DNA of 47,914 nucleotides from Streptacidiphilus carbonis (GCF_000787775.1 NZ_BBPM01000055.1:1-47914), one strand, 5' to 3'; positions 24,886 through 33,833 are shown, counted from the stretch's first letter. The notes: generated from the sequence alone by a model not told the origin. Numbers and translations: made by a program.

Positions 24886-25883
24886 CCCCCCAGCCCGCAA
24901 AGGCCCACCAGCCCGCGAAGTACCTCGTCACCGGCGGAGCCGGTTACGTCGGCGGCGTGGTCGCCGCGCACCTGCTGGAGGCCGGTCACCAGGTCGTCGT
25001 CCAGGACGACCTCTCCACCGGGCACCGCGTGTCCGTCCCCGCGGGCGCCGAGTTCGTCCAGGGCCGCGTCCAGGACGCCGCCGACGTGCTCGACGGCTCC
25101 TTCGACGGCGTGCTGCACTTCGCGGCCAGCTCCCAGGTCGGCGAGTCCGTCGCGGACCCGGAGAAGTACTGGCGCAACAACGTCGCCGGCTCGCTGGAAC
25201 TGCTCAGCGCCATGCGCAAGGCCGACGTCCGCCGGCTGGTCTTCTCCTCCACCGCCGCCGTCTACGGCGAGCCCGAGGTCAGCCCGATCGAGGAGACAGC
25301 GCGCACCGCGCCGACCAACCCCTACGGCGCCACCAAGCTCGCCGTCGACCACATGATCACCAGCGAGGCGAACGCCCACGGCCTGGCCGCGGTCTCGCTG
25401 CGCTACTTCAACGTCGCCGGCGCCTACGGCGTCCAGGGCGAGCGGCACGACCCCGAGTCGCACCTGATCCCGCTGGTCATCCAGGCCGCCCTGGGCAAGC
25501 GCCCGCACATCGCCATGTACGGCGACGACTACCCCACCCCCGACGGCACCTGCATCCGCGACTACATCCACGTCGCCGACCTCGCCGAGGCCCACCTGCT
25601 GGCCCTCGCCGCCGCCGAGCCCGGCCGGCACCTGATCTGCAACCTCGGCAACGGCAGCGGCTTCTCGGTCCGCGAGGTCGTCGAGTCGGTGCGCCGGGTC
25701 ACCGGCCGCGAGATCAAGGCCGTGATGGCCGAGCGCCGCCCCGGCGACCCGGCCGCGCTGGTCGCCTCCGCCGACCGGGCCCGCACCCTGCTCGGCTGGA
25801 CGCCCCGCCGCACCGACCTCGACGCGATCGTCGCCGACGCCTGGAGCTTCGCGCTCAGCCTGGAAGACAACGCCAACCAGTAA
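24882..25883 (+). CDS. galE: UDP-glucose 4-epimerase
   Basis: Interconverts UDP-glucose and UDP-galactose with bound NAD. 333 residues, short-chain dehydrogenase fold. NAD loop GGAGYVGG (about 18-25), SSTAAVYGEP, and the catalytic Tyr148/Lys152 in NPYGATK. YFNVAGA, DGTCIRDYIHVADLAEAH and NLGNGSGFSVREV are typical of GalE. Translationally coupled to galT (ATGA) and 26 bases before galK. Confidence 0.96.
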   Translation: MTPQPAKAHQPAKYLVTGGAGYVGGVVAAHLLEAGHQVVVQDDLSTGHRVSVPAGAEFVQGRVQDAADVLDGSFDGVLHFAASSQVGESVADPEKYWRNNVAGSLELLSAMRKADVRRLVFSSTAAVYGEPEVSPIEETARTAPTNPYGATKLAVDHMITSEANAHGLAAVSLRYFNVAGAYGVQGERHDPESHLIPLVIQAALGKRPHIAMYGDDYPTPDGTCIRDYIHVADLAEAHLLALAAAEPGRHLICNLGNGSGFSVREVVESVRRVTGREIKAVMAERRPGDPAALVASADRARTLLGWTPRRTDLDAIVADAWSFALSLEDNANQ

Positions 25884-25909
25884 GTCCCGTCAGCCGACAA
25901 GGAGTAGCA

Positions 25910-27088
25910 GTGACCGATCAGCATGCCGTGGCCAAGGGGTTCGAGTCCGTGTACGGGACCGCCCCGCAGGTGGTCTGGCAGGCACCGGGGCGGGTCAACG
26001 TGATCGGTGAGCACACCGACTACAACGACGGCTTCATGCTCCCGATAGCCCTGCCGCACGCCACCCGCCTCGCCGTCGCCCTGCGCGAGGACGGCGTGCT
26101 GCGACTGCACAGCGCCCAGTCCCCGGACGGCTCCGGTGTCACCGAGCTGGTCCTGGCCGAGCTCGTCCCCGGCTCGGTCCCGGGCTGGGCCGGCTACCCC
26201 GCCGGGGTGGTCTGGGCGCTGCGCGAGGCCGGCCACGACGTCCCCGGGGCCGACCTGTACTTCGACAGCGACGTACCGGTCGGCGCGGGGCTGTCCTCCT
26301 CGGCCGCTCTGGAGTGCGCCGTCGCCGCGGCCTACAACGACCTCTGCGGGCTGGGCATGACGCCCACTCAGCTGGCGCTGCTGAGCCAGCACGCCGAGAA
26401 CGAGTTCGTCGGCGTGCCCTGCGGCATCCTGGACCAGCTCGCCTCCAGCTGCTGCGCCGAGGGCATGGCCCTCTTCGTGGACGTGCGCAGCATCGACCCG
26501 GCCGAGGGCAGGACCCGCCAGGTCCCGCTCGACCTGGCCGGGGCCGGCCTGGTGCTGCTGGTCATCGACACCCTGGTCAAGCACGCCCACGCGGACGGCG
26601 CCTACGCCGAACGCCGCCGGGGCTGCGAGAAGGCCGCCGCGCTGCTGGGCCTGCCCGCCCTGCGCGACCTCCCCTACGCCGACCTGGACACGGCACTGGA
26701 GCGGCTGCCCGAGGCCGGGCTGCGCGCCCTGGTCCGGCACATCGTCACCGAGGACGCCCGGGTCGAGCGGGTCACCGCGCTGCTGGACGCCGGCGAACTG
26801 CGGGCCATCGGCCCGCTGCTCACCGAGGGGCACGCGTCGATGCGCGACGACTACCGGATCTCCTGCGCCGAGACGGACCTGGCGGTCGACACGGCCGTGG
26901 CGGCCGGTGCGCTGGGCGCGCGGATGACCGGCGGCGGCTTCGGCGGCTCGATCATCGCCCTGGTGGAGAAGGACGACGCGGACGGCGTCGCCGCGGCGGT
27001 GCGCGAGGCCTTCGCCGCGCAGGGGTGGGCCGAGCCGCGGGACTTCACCGTGGTGCCGTCCGCGGGGGCGAGGCGGTTGCTGCCCTGA
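25910..27088 (+). CDS. galK: Galactokinase
   Basis: Phosphorylates galactose to Gal-1-P, the first committed step of the Leloir pathway. GTG 25910 with AAGGAG about 7 bases upstream; 392 residues. The galactokinase signature GRVNVIGEHTDYNDGFMLP (about 27-45), the GHMP ATP loop PVGAGLSSSAALE (about 123-135) and the C-terminal MTGGGFGGSIIAL are intact. Last gene of the operon. Confidence 0.96.
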   Translation: MTDQHAVAKGFESVYGTAPQVVWQAPGRVNVIGEHTDYNDGFMLPIALPHATRLAVALREDGVLRLHSAQSPDGSGVTELVLAELVPGSVPGWAGYPAGVVWALREAGHDVPGADLYFDSDVPVGAGLSSSAALECAVAAAYNDLCGLGMTPTQLALLSQHAENEFVGVPCGILDQLASSCCAEGMALFVDVRSIDPAEGRTRQVPLDLAGAGLVLLVIDTLVKHAHADGAYAERRRGCEKAAALLGLPALRDLPYADLDTALERLPEAGLRALVRHIVTEDARVERVTALLDAGELRAIGPLLTEGHASMRDDYRISCAETDLAVDTAVAAGALGARMTGGGFGGSIIALVEKDDADGVAAAVREAFAAQGWAEPRDFTVVPSAGARRLLP

Positions 27089-27186
27089 AGGTGAACGCCT
27101 TTTGAAGAACAGCATGCGTGAACAACGACGACGGCGGTGCGCGATCTCGCTACCCTGAATCAACATCCGGCTGGGGGGCCGGACTG

Positions 27187-28170
27187 ATGCAGGATCAGGG
27201 GGCAGCAGTGGCGCGTATCCGGGTCCTGGTCGCGGACGGGCACCGCATCTTCGCCGAGGCGCTCGCCACGGCGCTCGCCGCCGAACCGGATGTGGACGTC
27301 GCCGCGGCAGGCAGCGCGCAGGCCGCCGAGCGGGCGCTGGACCGTGCCGAGGCCGAGAACCGGCCGTTCCAGGTGCTGCTGGTGGACGCGGACCTCGGCC
27401 CCGGCGCCGCGGTGCCGCCGGCGGCGGGCCAGCCGAGGGTGCCGGAGGCGCGCAGGCCGCTCGCGCCGCCGCAGCGCGCCCCCGTCGTCCACCTTCCCGC
27501 CCAGCGCAAGCCGGGCTTCGGCGCGCCGCCGACCACGGGGGCACGGCCCGACACCCGGATCCCGGCACCCCGGGCGGGGGGCGGTGCGGGCGGGGGTGCG
27601 GCGGGCGCCAACGGCAACTCCGGTTCGGGGGCACCGGCGGTGGGCGGGACGGCCCCCGCACCTGTCGTAGCCTCCGCGGGGGCCGTCCCGGCGGGTGACG
27701 GCCTCAGCTTCGCCGCGCGTGCGCGTGCCGCGCACCCCACGCTGCAGGTCGTTGTGCTCGCCGTCGACGACGACCCGCGGCGGGTGGTCCAGGCCCTGCA
27801 GGCGGGGGCCGGCGCGTGGGTCGCCAAGGAGAGCTCACTCGGGCGGCTGATGGCCGTCATCAAGGGCGTGATGCGGGACGAGACGCACATCCCGCCGTTA
27901 CTGCTCACCGGGGTCATCAGGGAGCTCACCGCGGCCCGGCGCGACCGCACCGAGAGCGAGCGCCTGGTCGAGTCGCTCACCCCGCGCGAGAAGCAGGTGC
28001 TGCGCTGCATGGTCGCGGGGCTGGGACGGCAGGCGGTCGCCGACCGGCTCTTCCTCTCCCCGCACACCGTGCGTACGCACATGCAGAACGTCCTGGGCAA
28101 ACTCGGCGTCCACAGCACGCTTGCGGCTGTCGCCCTGGCCCGCCGCGCGGGCGTCGGCCCGGCGGACTAG
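27187..28170 (+). CDS. LuxR/NarL-type response regulator with long disordered insert in the receiver
   Basis: 327 residues from ATG 27187; TACCCT (27151-27156) and GGGGGG upstream fit a short leader. The receiver starts IRVLVADGHRIFAEALATAL. The phospho-acceptor Asp67 (VLLVDADL) and Lys214 (WVAKESS) are kept, and the second acidic-pocket residue is Gly18. Between them about 100 residues (72-170) of Pro/Gly/Ala-rich sequence split the receiver. The LuxR helix-turn-helix is at about 258-320 (SLTPREKQVL...FLSPHTVRTHMQNVLGKLGV). Orphan: no adjacent kinase. GTG starts at 27118 and 27208 are less likely. Confidence 0.88.
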   Translation: MQDQGAAVARIRVLVADGHRIFAEALATALAAEPDVDVAAAGSAQAAERALDRAEAENRPFQVLLVDADLGPGAAVPPAAGQPRVPEARRPLAPPQRAPVVHLPAQRKPGFGAPPTTGARPDTRIPAPRAGGGAGGGAAGANGNSGSGAPAVGGTAPAPVVASAGAVPAGDGLSFAARARAAHPTLQVVVLAVDDDPRRVVQALQAGAGAWVAKESSLGRLMAVIKGVMRDETHIPPLLLTGVIRELTAARRDRTESERLVESLTPREKQVLRCMVAGLGRQAVADRLFLSPHTVRTHMQNVLGKLGVHSTLAAVALARRAGVGPAD

Positions 28171-28186
28171 GTGCACCTGCGGTGCC

Positions 28187-28927
28187 CTACCTGGGGGCGC
28201 GGGGAACTGCGCCGTAGACCACGGCAGACCTGCACCCCCGCTCCAGCGCCGCCAGGCACAGCGCCGACACCGTGACGAGGAAGATCGCGGCGAGGTGCTC
28301 CGCCCCCGCCAGATTCGGGTACAGCACCTGCTCCAGCACCAGCGCCACGACGGTCACGCCCCCGGTGACCCACGCGTGGTGGCGCCAGGCGACGGCGACC
28401 GCCAGAGCGACCACCGCCGCGGAGGGGCCGGTGTCGCGGACCCACGCGTCCTCCCACGGGAGGCCGAACAGCGCCGCGGGCCCCTGCTGGACCCCGTGCC
28501 GGGCATAGAGGGTGCCGGCCAGCGTCCCGGCGTAGGCGATCAGCAGGGTGCTGCGCCGTCCCAGCGTGAGCTCGGCGATCCCGAAGACCACGAAGACCTG
28601 CAGTGCGGCCCCCCAGACCGGCAGGTCCGGCGCCGGGACGAAGAGCGACAGCGGCGTCCGCGCGAGCGACTCCCACAGCGGCAGTTCCGCCCGCACCACG
28701 CCTATTCGCTCCACCAGTGCCGCGCCGCCCGCGGTGTGCTGCAGCAGTTGGAAGCCCAGCACCGCCGCCGTCGCCGCGAAGGTCATCCGCAGCGCCGCCA
28801 GCCGCTCCCGCGACAGGCTGTCCCGTACCGCCAGGTACAGCCCGCTCCACTCGGTGCTCGCGGCTGACCGCGCGACCGACAGCGTGGGCAGCTGCTGGAA
28901 GTACCCCATCCCCCGAAAATAGGACAT
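28187..28927 (-). CDS. Rhomboid-like membrane protein
   Basis: 246 residues with about six hydrophobic helices. DTGPSAAVVAL (Ser in a GxS context) and AEHLAAIFLV (His in a later helix) are where a rhomboid protease would carry its Ser-His dyad, so activity is possible but unproven. It starts 2 bases after the stop of the MprF-like gene; GGAG lies inside that gene's end. An internal ATG 18 bases on is an alternative start. The tight coupling suggests joint work at the membrane. Confidence 0.72.
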   Translation of the reverse strand: MSYFRGMGYFQQLPTLSVARSAASTEWSGLYLAVRDSLSRERLAALRMTFAATAAVLGFQLLQHTAGGAALVERIGVVRAELPLWESLARTPLSLFVPAPDLPVWGAALQVFVVFGIAELTLGRRSTLLIAYAGTLAGTLYARHGVQQGPAALFGLPWEDAWVRDTGPSAAVVALAVAVAWRHHAWVTGGVTVVALVLEQVLYPNLAGAEHLAAIFLVTVSALCLAALERGCRSAVVYGAVPRAPR

Positions 28928-28929
28928 AA

Positions 28930-30729
28930 CTACGAAACCGGCTCCTTGGTAGCAGGTGATCTCACGTCCCCGCCCCCGCCTTTCTGCAGGGCCAGGCTGT
29001 GCCGCCGCTTGAACAGGCTCGGCAGGCTGGGCGCGGTGATGAAGCCCTCGGCCCGGGCCGAGGCGAGGCCGATCCTGGGCAGGTCGCTGCTGCGGGCGAA
29101 CAGCAGGTAGCGGGGCTCCCAGATGGGCCGGTACTTGGCGTTCGCCCGATAGAGGGACTCGATCTGCCACCAGCGCGAGAGGAACATCAGCACCGAGCGC
29201 CACAGCCGCAGCACCGGCCCCGCGCCCAGCCTGGATCCGCGCTCGAAGACGGCGCGGAACATGGCGAAGTTCAGCGACACCCGCTTGATGCCGACGGTGT
29301 CGGCCTGGCCCATCAGCTCGATGACCATGAACTCCAGCAGCCCGTTGTCGGAATCCCGGTCCCGCCGCATCAGGTCCAGCGAGAGCCCGTCGCCGCCCCA
29401 GGGGACGAAGCTCAGCAGGGCCCGCAGCTCGCCCTGCCCGTCGTGGCACTCGAGCATCACGCACTGGCCGTCGTCGGGGTCGCCCAGCCGGCCCAGCGCC
29501 ATCGAGAAGCCGCGCTCGGTCTGGCCGTCGCGCCAGGTGTCGGCGCGCTCCAGCAGGGTCCGCATCTCGTCCTCGGGGATGTCCGCGTGGCGGCGCACCC
29601 GGACGGTGTAGCCGGCCCGGCCGACCTTCTTGTGCGCCTGGCGCACGCCCCGCATCGCGCGCCCGTCCAGGGTGAACTCGTCCACCTCGACGATGGCCTC
29701 GTCGCCCAGCTCCAGGGCGTTCAGCCCGTGCCGGGCGTAGACGGTGCCGCCCTCTTCGCTGGCGCCCATCACGGCCGGGACCCAGGCGTGCTCGCGGGCC
29801 TGGTCCAGCCAGCGGTCGATGGCCCCCGGCCAGGCCTCCACGTCCCCGATGGGGTCGCCGGAGGCCAGCGAGACCCCGCCGACCACGCGGTAGGCCACCG
29901 CGGCCTTGCCCGAGGACGAGAACAGCACCGACTTGTCGCGGCGCAGCGCGAAGTAGCCCAGCGAGTCGCGCTCCCCGTGCCGCTCCAGCAGCTCACGCAG
30001 CCGCACCTCGTCCCGCGGGCACAGGTACTCCTTGCCCTTGGGGGAGCGGAACAGCGCGTACAGCACCAGCAGGAAGATCAACGCACTCATCGCGTTGATG
30101 AAGATGTCCACCCAGTGCGGGATGACGATGTCCTGGTAGCCGGAGCCGGACGGCGCCAGGGTGTAGACCCGCATCGCCGCGTACTGGACCCGGTGCCGCA
30201 GGAACGATCCTTCGGCCTCGTTGGTCAGGGTGACCAGCAGCGTGCCGATCAGCACACCGACCGCGCCGCCGCCGATCAGGGCGGCCAGCGCGAGCCTGGG
30301 GTTGTTGCGGTCGCCCTTGGCGCGGAACTCCCTGCGGCCCACCAGCAGGGCGATGAACATCAGCAGGGTGACGCCGGCCGAGATCCAGTTGAACCAGTGC
30401 TCCCTGACCTCCGGATAGACCGCCAGCAGGAGGGCCATCAGGACGACATAGAGGCCGACGACGACCAGGTTGAAGATCCAGGCCGCGCGCTTGCGGCGGC
30501 GCATCATCATCGCCAGGAACAGCGCCAGGGCACCCGACGTGAACCCCGCGGTGATCATGTACGGGGTGAAGAAGTCGCCGGTGTTGTGGCGGGTGACCTG
30601 GCTGTGGAAGGGGGCGGAGACGGCTCCGACGAAGTTGAGCACCGCGGCGAGCCGCAGGTACCAGACCGCGAACCCGGCAGCGCGCGGACGCCACGTCGAG
30701 AGCCGGTTCGTTACGGTTTCGGACGACAC
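28930..30729 (-). CDS. MprF/LysX-like aminoacyl-phospholipid synthase (DUF2156)
   Basis: 599 residues from GTG 30729, chosen because GGGGAG lies 4 bases upstream; in-frame ATGs further up lack proper sites. N-terminal half: about six membrane helices (20-260). C-terminal half (about 270-580) is the phosphatidylglycerol lysyltransferase/DUF2156 catalytic domain: DSLGYFALRRDKSVLFS, YRVVGGVSLASGDPIG, MRGVRQAHKKVGRAGY, SFVPWGGDGLSLDLMRRD and LNFAMFRAVFERG. Such enzymes move an amino acid from charged tRNA to membrane lipid, lowering surface negative charge. There is no fused lysyl-tRNA synthetase part. Same operon as the rhomboid-like gene. Confidence 0.88.
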   Translation of the reverse strand: MSSETVTNRLSTWRPRAAGFAVWYLRLAAVLNFVGAVSAPFHSQVTRHNTGDFFTPYMITAGFTSGALALFLAMMMRRRKRAAWIFNLVVVGLYVVLMALLLAVYPEVREHWFNWISAGVTLLMFIALLVGRREFRAKGDRNNPRLALAALIGGGAVGVLIGTLLVTLTNEAEGSFLRHRVQYAAMRVYTLAPSGSGYQDIVIPHWVDIFINAMSALIFLLVLYALFRSPKGKEYLCPRDEVRLRELLERHGERDSLGYFALRRDKSVLFSSSGKAAVAYRVVGGVSLASGDPIGDVEAWPGAIDRWLDQAREHAWVPAVMGASEEGGTVYARHGLNALELGDEAIVEVDEFTLDGRAMRGVRQAHKKVGRAGYTVRVRRHADIPEDEMRTLLERADTWRDGQTERGFSMALGRLGDPDDGQCVMLECHDGQGELRALLSFVPWGGDGLSLDLMRRDRDSDNGLLEFMVIELMGQADTVGIKRVSLNFAMFRAVFERGSRLGAGPVLRLWRSVLMFLSRWWQIESLYRANAKYRPIWEPRYLLFARSSDLPRIGLASARAEGFITAPSLPSLFKRRHSLALQKGGGGDVRSPATKEPVS

Positions 30730-30803
30730 GTCTCTCCCCATCCCTTTTAGGTGCATCTTCATAATTGCATAACATTTTCGCAACGACGTCGCCCGTAACG
30801 CCG

Positions 30804-30837
30804 AGAGCCCGCCCCCCGAACGGCGGGGGCGGGCTCT
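30804..30837 (-). terminator. Hairpin terminator after the SGNH hydrolase gene
   Basis: 13-bp perfect stem (30804-30816 with 30825-30837; AGAGCCCGCCCCC arm) and an 8-base loop, 37 bases past the SGNH stop and between it and the MprF-like promoter. Confidence 0.75.
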
Positions 30838-30873
30838 GACTCCGGTCTTACGGAGCGGATGCGCGGAACAGGG

Positions 30874-31764
30874 TCAGCGGCGGCGCAGCACCTTCTCGAA
30901 GACGCCGGCGATCACCGCATGCCCGGTCGGGTTGGCGTGGATGTCCCGGTACTGGGTGCACTCCCAGGTCCAGGAGCAGATCCTGGCCACGTTCACCGGC
31001 AGCGTGCCGAACACCGGCAGGGTCGCCTGGTCGGTGAAGTCGTCGGTGGAGAACGCCTTGGCGACGTCCGCCAGCGCGAAGCCGTTCCGGTGCAGACCCT
31101 GCTTGATGACGCCGTTCAGGGTGTCCGACAGCACCGTGGACTGCTGGGCCTCCGCCTGCCCGGTGGCCCCGGTCAGCCACACCGCCAGGAACGGGTCGTA
31201 GTAGTTCATGCCCGCGTACCGCGGCGAACCCCAGCCCTCGCCGCCCGCCCGGCGCAGGCCGGAGGCGATCTGCGGCAGTTGCGTGGCCACGGTGGCGATG
31301 CCCTTGGCGGTGCAGGCCGGGTCGATGCCGGTCGCGCCGAGGCAGCCGTCAACGTCGTTGGCGCCGATGTCCAGCGTCACGTACTCCACCCGGCCCCGGT
31401 GCGCCCGCAGGAACGCCTCGGCAGCGCCCAGCTGCGAGCTCGCCCCCGGGTAGCTGCAGATGCCGCCGGCGATCATGGTCTCGGTGGTCTCGCCGCTGCA
31501 CCCCAGCTTGATGTGGACCAGGGTCGGGTCGTGCTTCTTCAGCTGGGTGTACAGCTGGTCCGTGTAGGACACATCGGTGTTGGTGCGGACGTTCGGCTGG
31601 TAGCCGGCCGCCAGCGAGTCCCCGAGCGAGACGTAGTAGTGCGGCTGCTGATGGTGCCGGCCGCCCTGGTCGTGCGCGGAGGCGGTGCCGGCCATCGCGG
31701 CCGTGGCGAGGGCCGCGGCGGCGAGGACGCCGAAGGCGCGGCGCAGCCGGGAAGTGCTGGGCAT
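30874..31764 (-). CDS. Secreted SGNH/GDSL esterase or lipase
   Basis: 296 residues from ATG 31764 (GGGGGG upstream). Signal peptide about 1-30 with the AxA cut ASA. Block I SLGDSLAAGY has the nucleophile Ser50; block III GANDVDG has Asn136; block V DIHANPTGH supplies Asp274 and His276. Five or more Cys pairs (GCSGE, GICSY, GCLG, ACTA, ICSWTWECT) indicate extracellular disulfides, as in Streptomyces SCO7513-type lipases. Likely an extracellular lipase or esterase. Confidence 0.9.
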   Translation of the reverse strand: MPSTSRLRRAFGVLAAAALATAAMAGTASAHDQGGRHHQQPHYYVSLGDSLAAGYQPNVRTNTDVSYTDQLYTQLKKHDPTLVHIKLGCSGETTETMIAGGICSYPGASSQLGAAEAFLRAHRGRVEYVTLDIGANDVDGCLGATGIDPACTAKGIATVATQLPQIASGLRRAGGEGWGSPRYAGMNYYDPFLAVWLTGATGQAEAQQSTVLSDTLNGVIKQGLHRNGFALADVAKAFSTDDFTDQATLPVFGTLPVNVARICSWTWECTQYRDIHANPTGHAVIAGVFEKVLRRR

Positions 31765-31907
31765 AGGTGGTGCCCCCCTTTGGGAGGGGCCGCGACGGTG
31801 CGGCCCCTGATCCCAGGGAGTATCCCAACTCACCGGTAGCTTGTGGCAAGACCCCTGCACACACCGGTGCAGACGGTGCCGCCGGTGCCGCCGGGGCGCA
31901 GACGGCA

Positions 31908-31943
31908 CCGCGTCCCCTCGGCCCAGGAGGCGGGGGGACGCGG
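31908..31943 (-). terminator. Hairpin after the GH8 gene
   Basis: 10-bp stem CCGCGTCCCC (31908-31917) with GGGGACGCGG (31934-31943), just past the GH8 stop on the - strand. Loop of 16 bases; no T-run. Confidence 0.55.
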
Positions 31944-31958
31944 CGGGGGAGGGCCCGG

Positions 31959-33221
31959 TCAGCTCGCCGGGCTCCAGTAGTCGCCGGCCATCACGATGTA
32001 GACCAGCGTCTTGATGGTCTCGCCGTAGTACGCGTCACCGAACGGGTTGGTCGCCAACTGCTTCCAGATCGCGTCGGTCCACGCCTGGTCGCCGGAGGCC
32101 ATCGCCGCCGGGCCGACCGAGTCGCCGGCCTCCTCGGCCTGGGTGTCGCCGGAGACGTTGCCGTTGGCGCAGTTCAGCTTCACATGCGGCTGGACCTTCG
32201 CCGGATTGCCGCCGGACAGCGACTTCAGGCAGGCCGACTCCAGCTTGGCGGTCCGGTAGGCGGTCGCGGCCGTGGTCGAGCCGTTCACCAGGGCGTCGGT
32301 GCCCAGGTGCCAGGGGACCCGGATGGAGTTGTAGCCGACGATGTTGTCGGGCTGGCTCTCCTGGTAGTCGGCCGGGGCCGGCTTGGGGCTGGTGCCGTTG
32401 GCGCCGACCACGAAGTCGGACAGCAGTCCCGCGCTCGCGGAGTACTTGGCAGTGAACTCGTTGATGACCGCCTCGGTACGGCTGACCACCTTGCTCCAGT
32501 CGTGCGCGGTGTCGTACGCGGCGAACGCCCGCAGGTGGTCCAGCATCATGTCGGACGGGCGGGTGTCGGTGCTGGGGCCGTCGTCCTCGCACTTCAGGTG
32601 GCCGTCCGAGGCCACGTCGTGGGCGTAGACACTGGCCAGCCAGGCCTTGGCGTCCGCGGTGTAGCCGCCCCACTGCCGGTCGGCCAGGACCAGGCCGTAG
32701 CCGACGTCGAGGTCGCCGTCGGTGGCCGAGTCCGGGGTGCCGCTGTCGGTGTACTTGCAGGACTTCCCGTCGAGCTGCCACTCCATCAGGCCGTCGGCGT
32801 CCTTGTGGTCCTTGACCAGCTGCCACAGGCCGTTGAACTCGGTCTGCGCGCTGCTGTCGTAACCGGCCATCAGCGGCACGATGTTCATGCCGTAGCCCTG
32901 TGCCTCGGACACGGTGCCGTTGTTGGGGGCGTCGTCGTCCCCCTTGGTGGAGACGTAGTACTCGTTCGAGGCGCAGCCCTTGACCAGGTAGGTGTTCTTC
33001 CAGGAGTTGTACTGCTTCTCCACCGCCGCGTCCCGGCTGGACTGCGACGCCGAGGGCATCACGCCGACCTTGTAGGTGACATGGGCGGGGAAGGGCTTCG
33101 CCGGGGCGGTGGCGGCCGAGGCGCTGGCCCCGCCGGTGGCGGCGAGACCCAGGCTGATACAGCCGGCCGCCGCGGCTGCGGCGATCATCTTCCGGGCAGG
33201 GGAGCGCAACTGACGAACCAT
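31959..33221 (-). CDS. Secreted glycoside hydrolase family 8 (chitosanase or endoglucanase)
   Basis: 420 residues; AGGAG 9 bases before ATG. Signal peptide about 1-37 (SASA). GH8 landmarks: SEAQGYGM with catalytic Glu106, and ATDGDLDVGYGL with Asp168/Asp170. No carbohydrate-binding module. GH8 covers endoglucanases, chitosanases, lichenases and xylanases; the CsnR-box-like operator in its promoter argues for chitosan. The catalytic domain looks complete to the C-terminal WSPAS. Confidence 0.88.
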   Translation of the reverse strand: MVRQLRSPARKMIAAAAAAGCISLGLAATGGASASAATAPAKPFPAHVTYKVGVMPSASQSSRDAAVEKQYNSWKNTYLVKGCASNEYYVSTKGDDDAPNNGTVSEAQGYGMNIVPLMAGYDSSAQTEFNGLWQLVKDHKDADGLMEWQLDGKSCKYTDSGTPDSATDGDLDVGYGLVLADRQWGGYTADAKAWLASVYAHDVASDGHLKCEDDGPSTDTRPSDMMLDHLRAFAAYDTAHDWSKVVSRTEAVINEFTAKYSASAGLLSDFVVGANGTSPKPAPADYQESQPDNIVGYNSIRVPWHLGTDALVNGSTTAATAYRTAKLESACLKSLSGGNPAKVQPHVKLNCANGNVSGDTQAEEAGDSVGPAAMASGDQAWTDAIWKQLATNPFGDAYYGETIKTLVYIVMAGDYWSPAS

Positions 33222-33261
33222 CGGGTGGTTCTCCTTCGTGGGGGAAGGTGCTGGGCGGTTA

Positions 33262-33282
33262 AGTTAGGAAAGCTTCCTAACT
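33262..33282 (-). promoter_or_regulatory. CsnR-box-like palindrome in the GH8 promoter
   Basis: GTTAGGAAAGCTTCCTAAC at 33263-33281, with one more pairing base on each side: 9-bp arms around AGC. It lies 41-61 bases before the GH8 ATG. Read on the - strand it falls between TTGAGT and TTAACC (17-base spacer), so a repressor there would block RNA polymerase. The sequence closely matches the palindrome reported for chitosanase control by CsnR. Confidence 0.75.
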
Positions 33283-33335
33283 CAATTTCGGCAAGAATGG
33301 CCCCGTTGCCGGTACTCCGTCAAGAGGATGGCCGA

Positions 33336-33833
33336 CTATTCCGGCAGGTTGTCGAACGGGGCGACCAACTGCCGCAGCAGTCCGGCCAGATCCCCGCGCT
33401 GGGCCGGGGACAGCTCCGCCAGCAGCGCTCGCTCGTGCACCAGCAGTCCGGCCAGCGCCTGGTCCGCCAGGTCGCGGCCGGCCTCGGTCAGCCGCACCAG
33501 CACCCCGCGCCGGTCGCCCGGATCGGGCAGCCGCTGGACCAGTCCCTTGACCGCGAGCCGGTCGATCCGGTTGGTCATCGTCCCCGAGGTGACCAGAGTC
33601 TGCGTCAGCAGCTGCCCCGGGGAGAGCTGGTACGGGGAGCCGGCCCGGCGCAACGCCGTGAGGACGTCGAACTCCCATGGCTCCAGGCTGTGCTCGGCGA
33701 AGGCGGTGCGCCTGGCCCGGTCCAGGTGGCGGGCGAGCCGGCTGATCCGGCTCAGCACTTCGAGCGGTTCCACGTCGAGGTCCGGGCGCTCTCGGCGCCA
33801 CGCAGCGACCAGCCGGTCGACCTCGTCCTCCAT
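33336..33833 (-). CDS. MarR-family transcriptional regulator
   Basis: 165 residues. Winged-helix core: LEPWEFDVLTALRRAGSPYQLSPGQL, then recognition helix TSGTMTNRIDRLAVKGLVQRLPDPGDRRGVLVRLTEAG, ending in helices for dimerisation. The DxRR wing (DPGDRRGV) is intact. It is divergent from a methyltransferase gene, with two matching palindromes between them, so it probably represses both directions until a small ligand binds. Confidence 0.92.
   Translation of the reverse strand: MEDEVDRLVAAWRRERPDLDVEPLEVLSRISRLARHLDRARRTAFAEHSLEPWEFDVLTALRRAGSPYQLSPGQLLTQTLVTSGTMTNRIDRLAVKGLVQRLPDPGDRRGVLVRLTEAGRDLADQALAGLLVHERALLAELSPAQRGDLAGLLRQLVAPFDNLPE

Noticed and set aside
28187-29464. A 425-codon - strand frame extending the rhomboid-like protein
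   Set aside because: The extension lies antisense-frame within the MprF-like gene and is Arg/Pro-rich; the conserved part starts at 28927.
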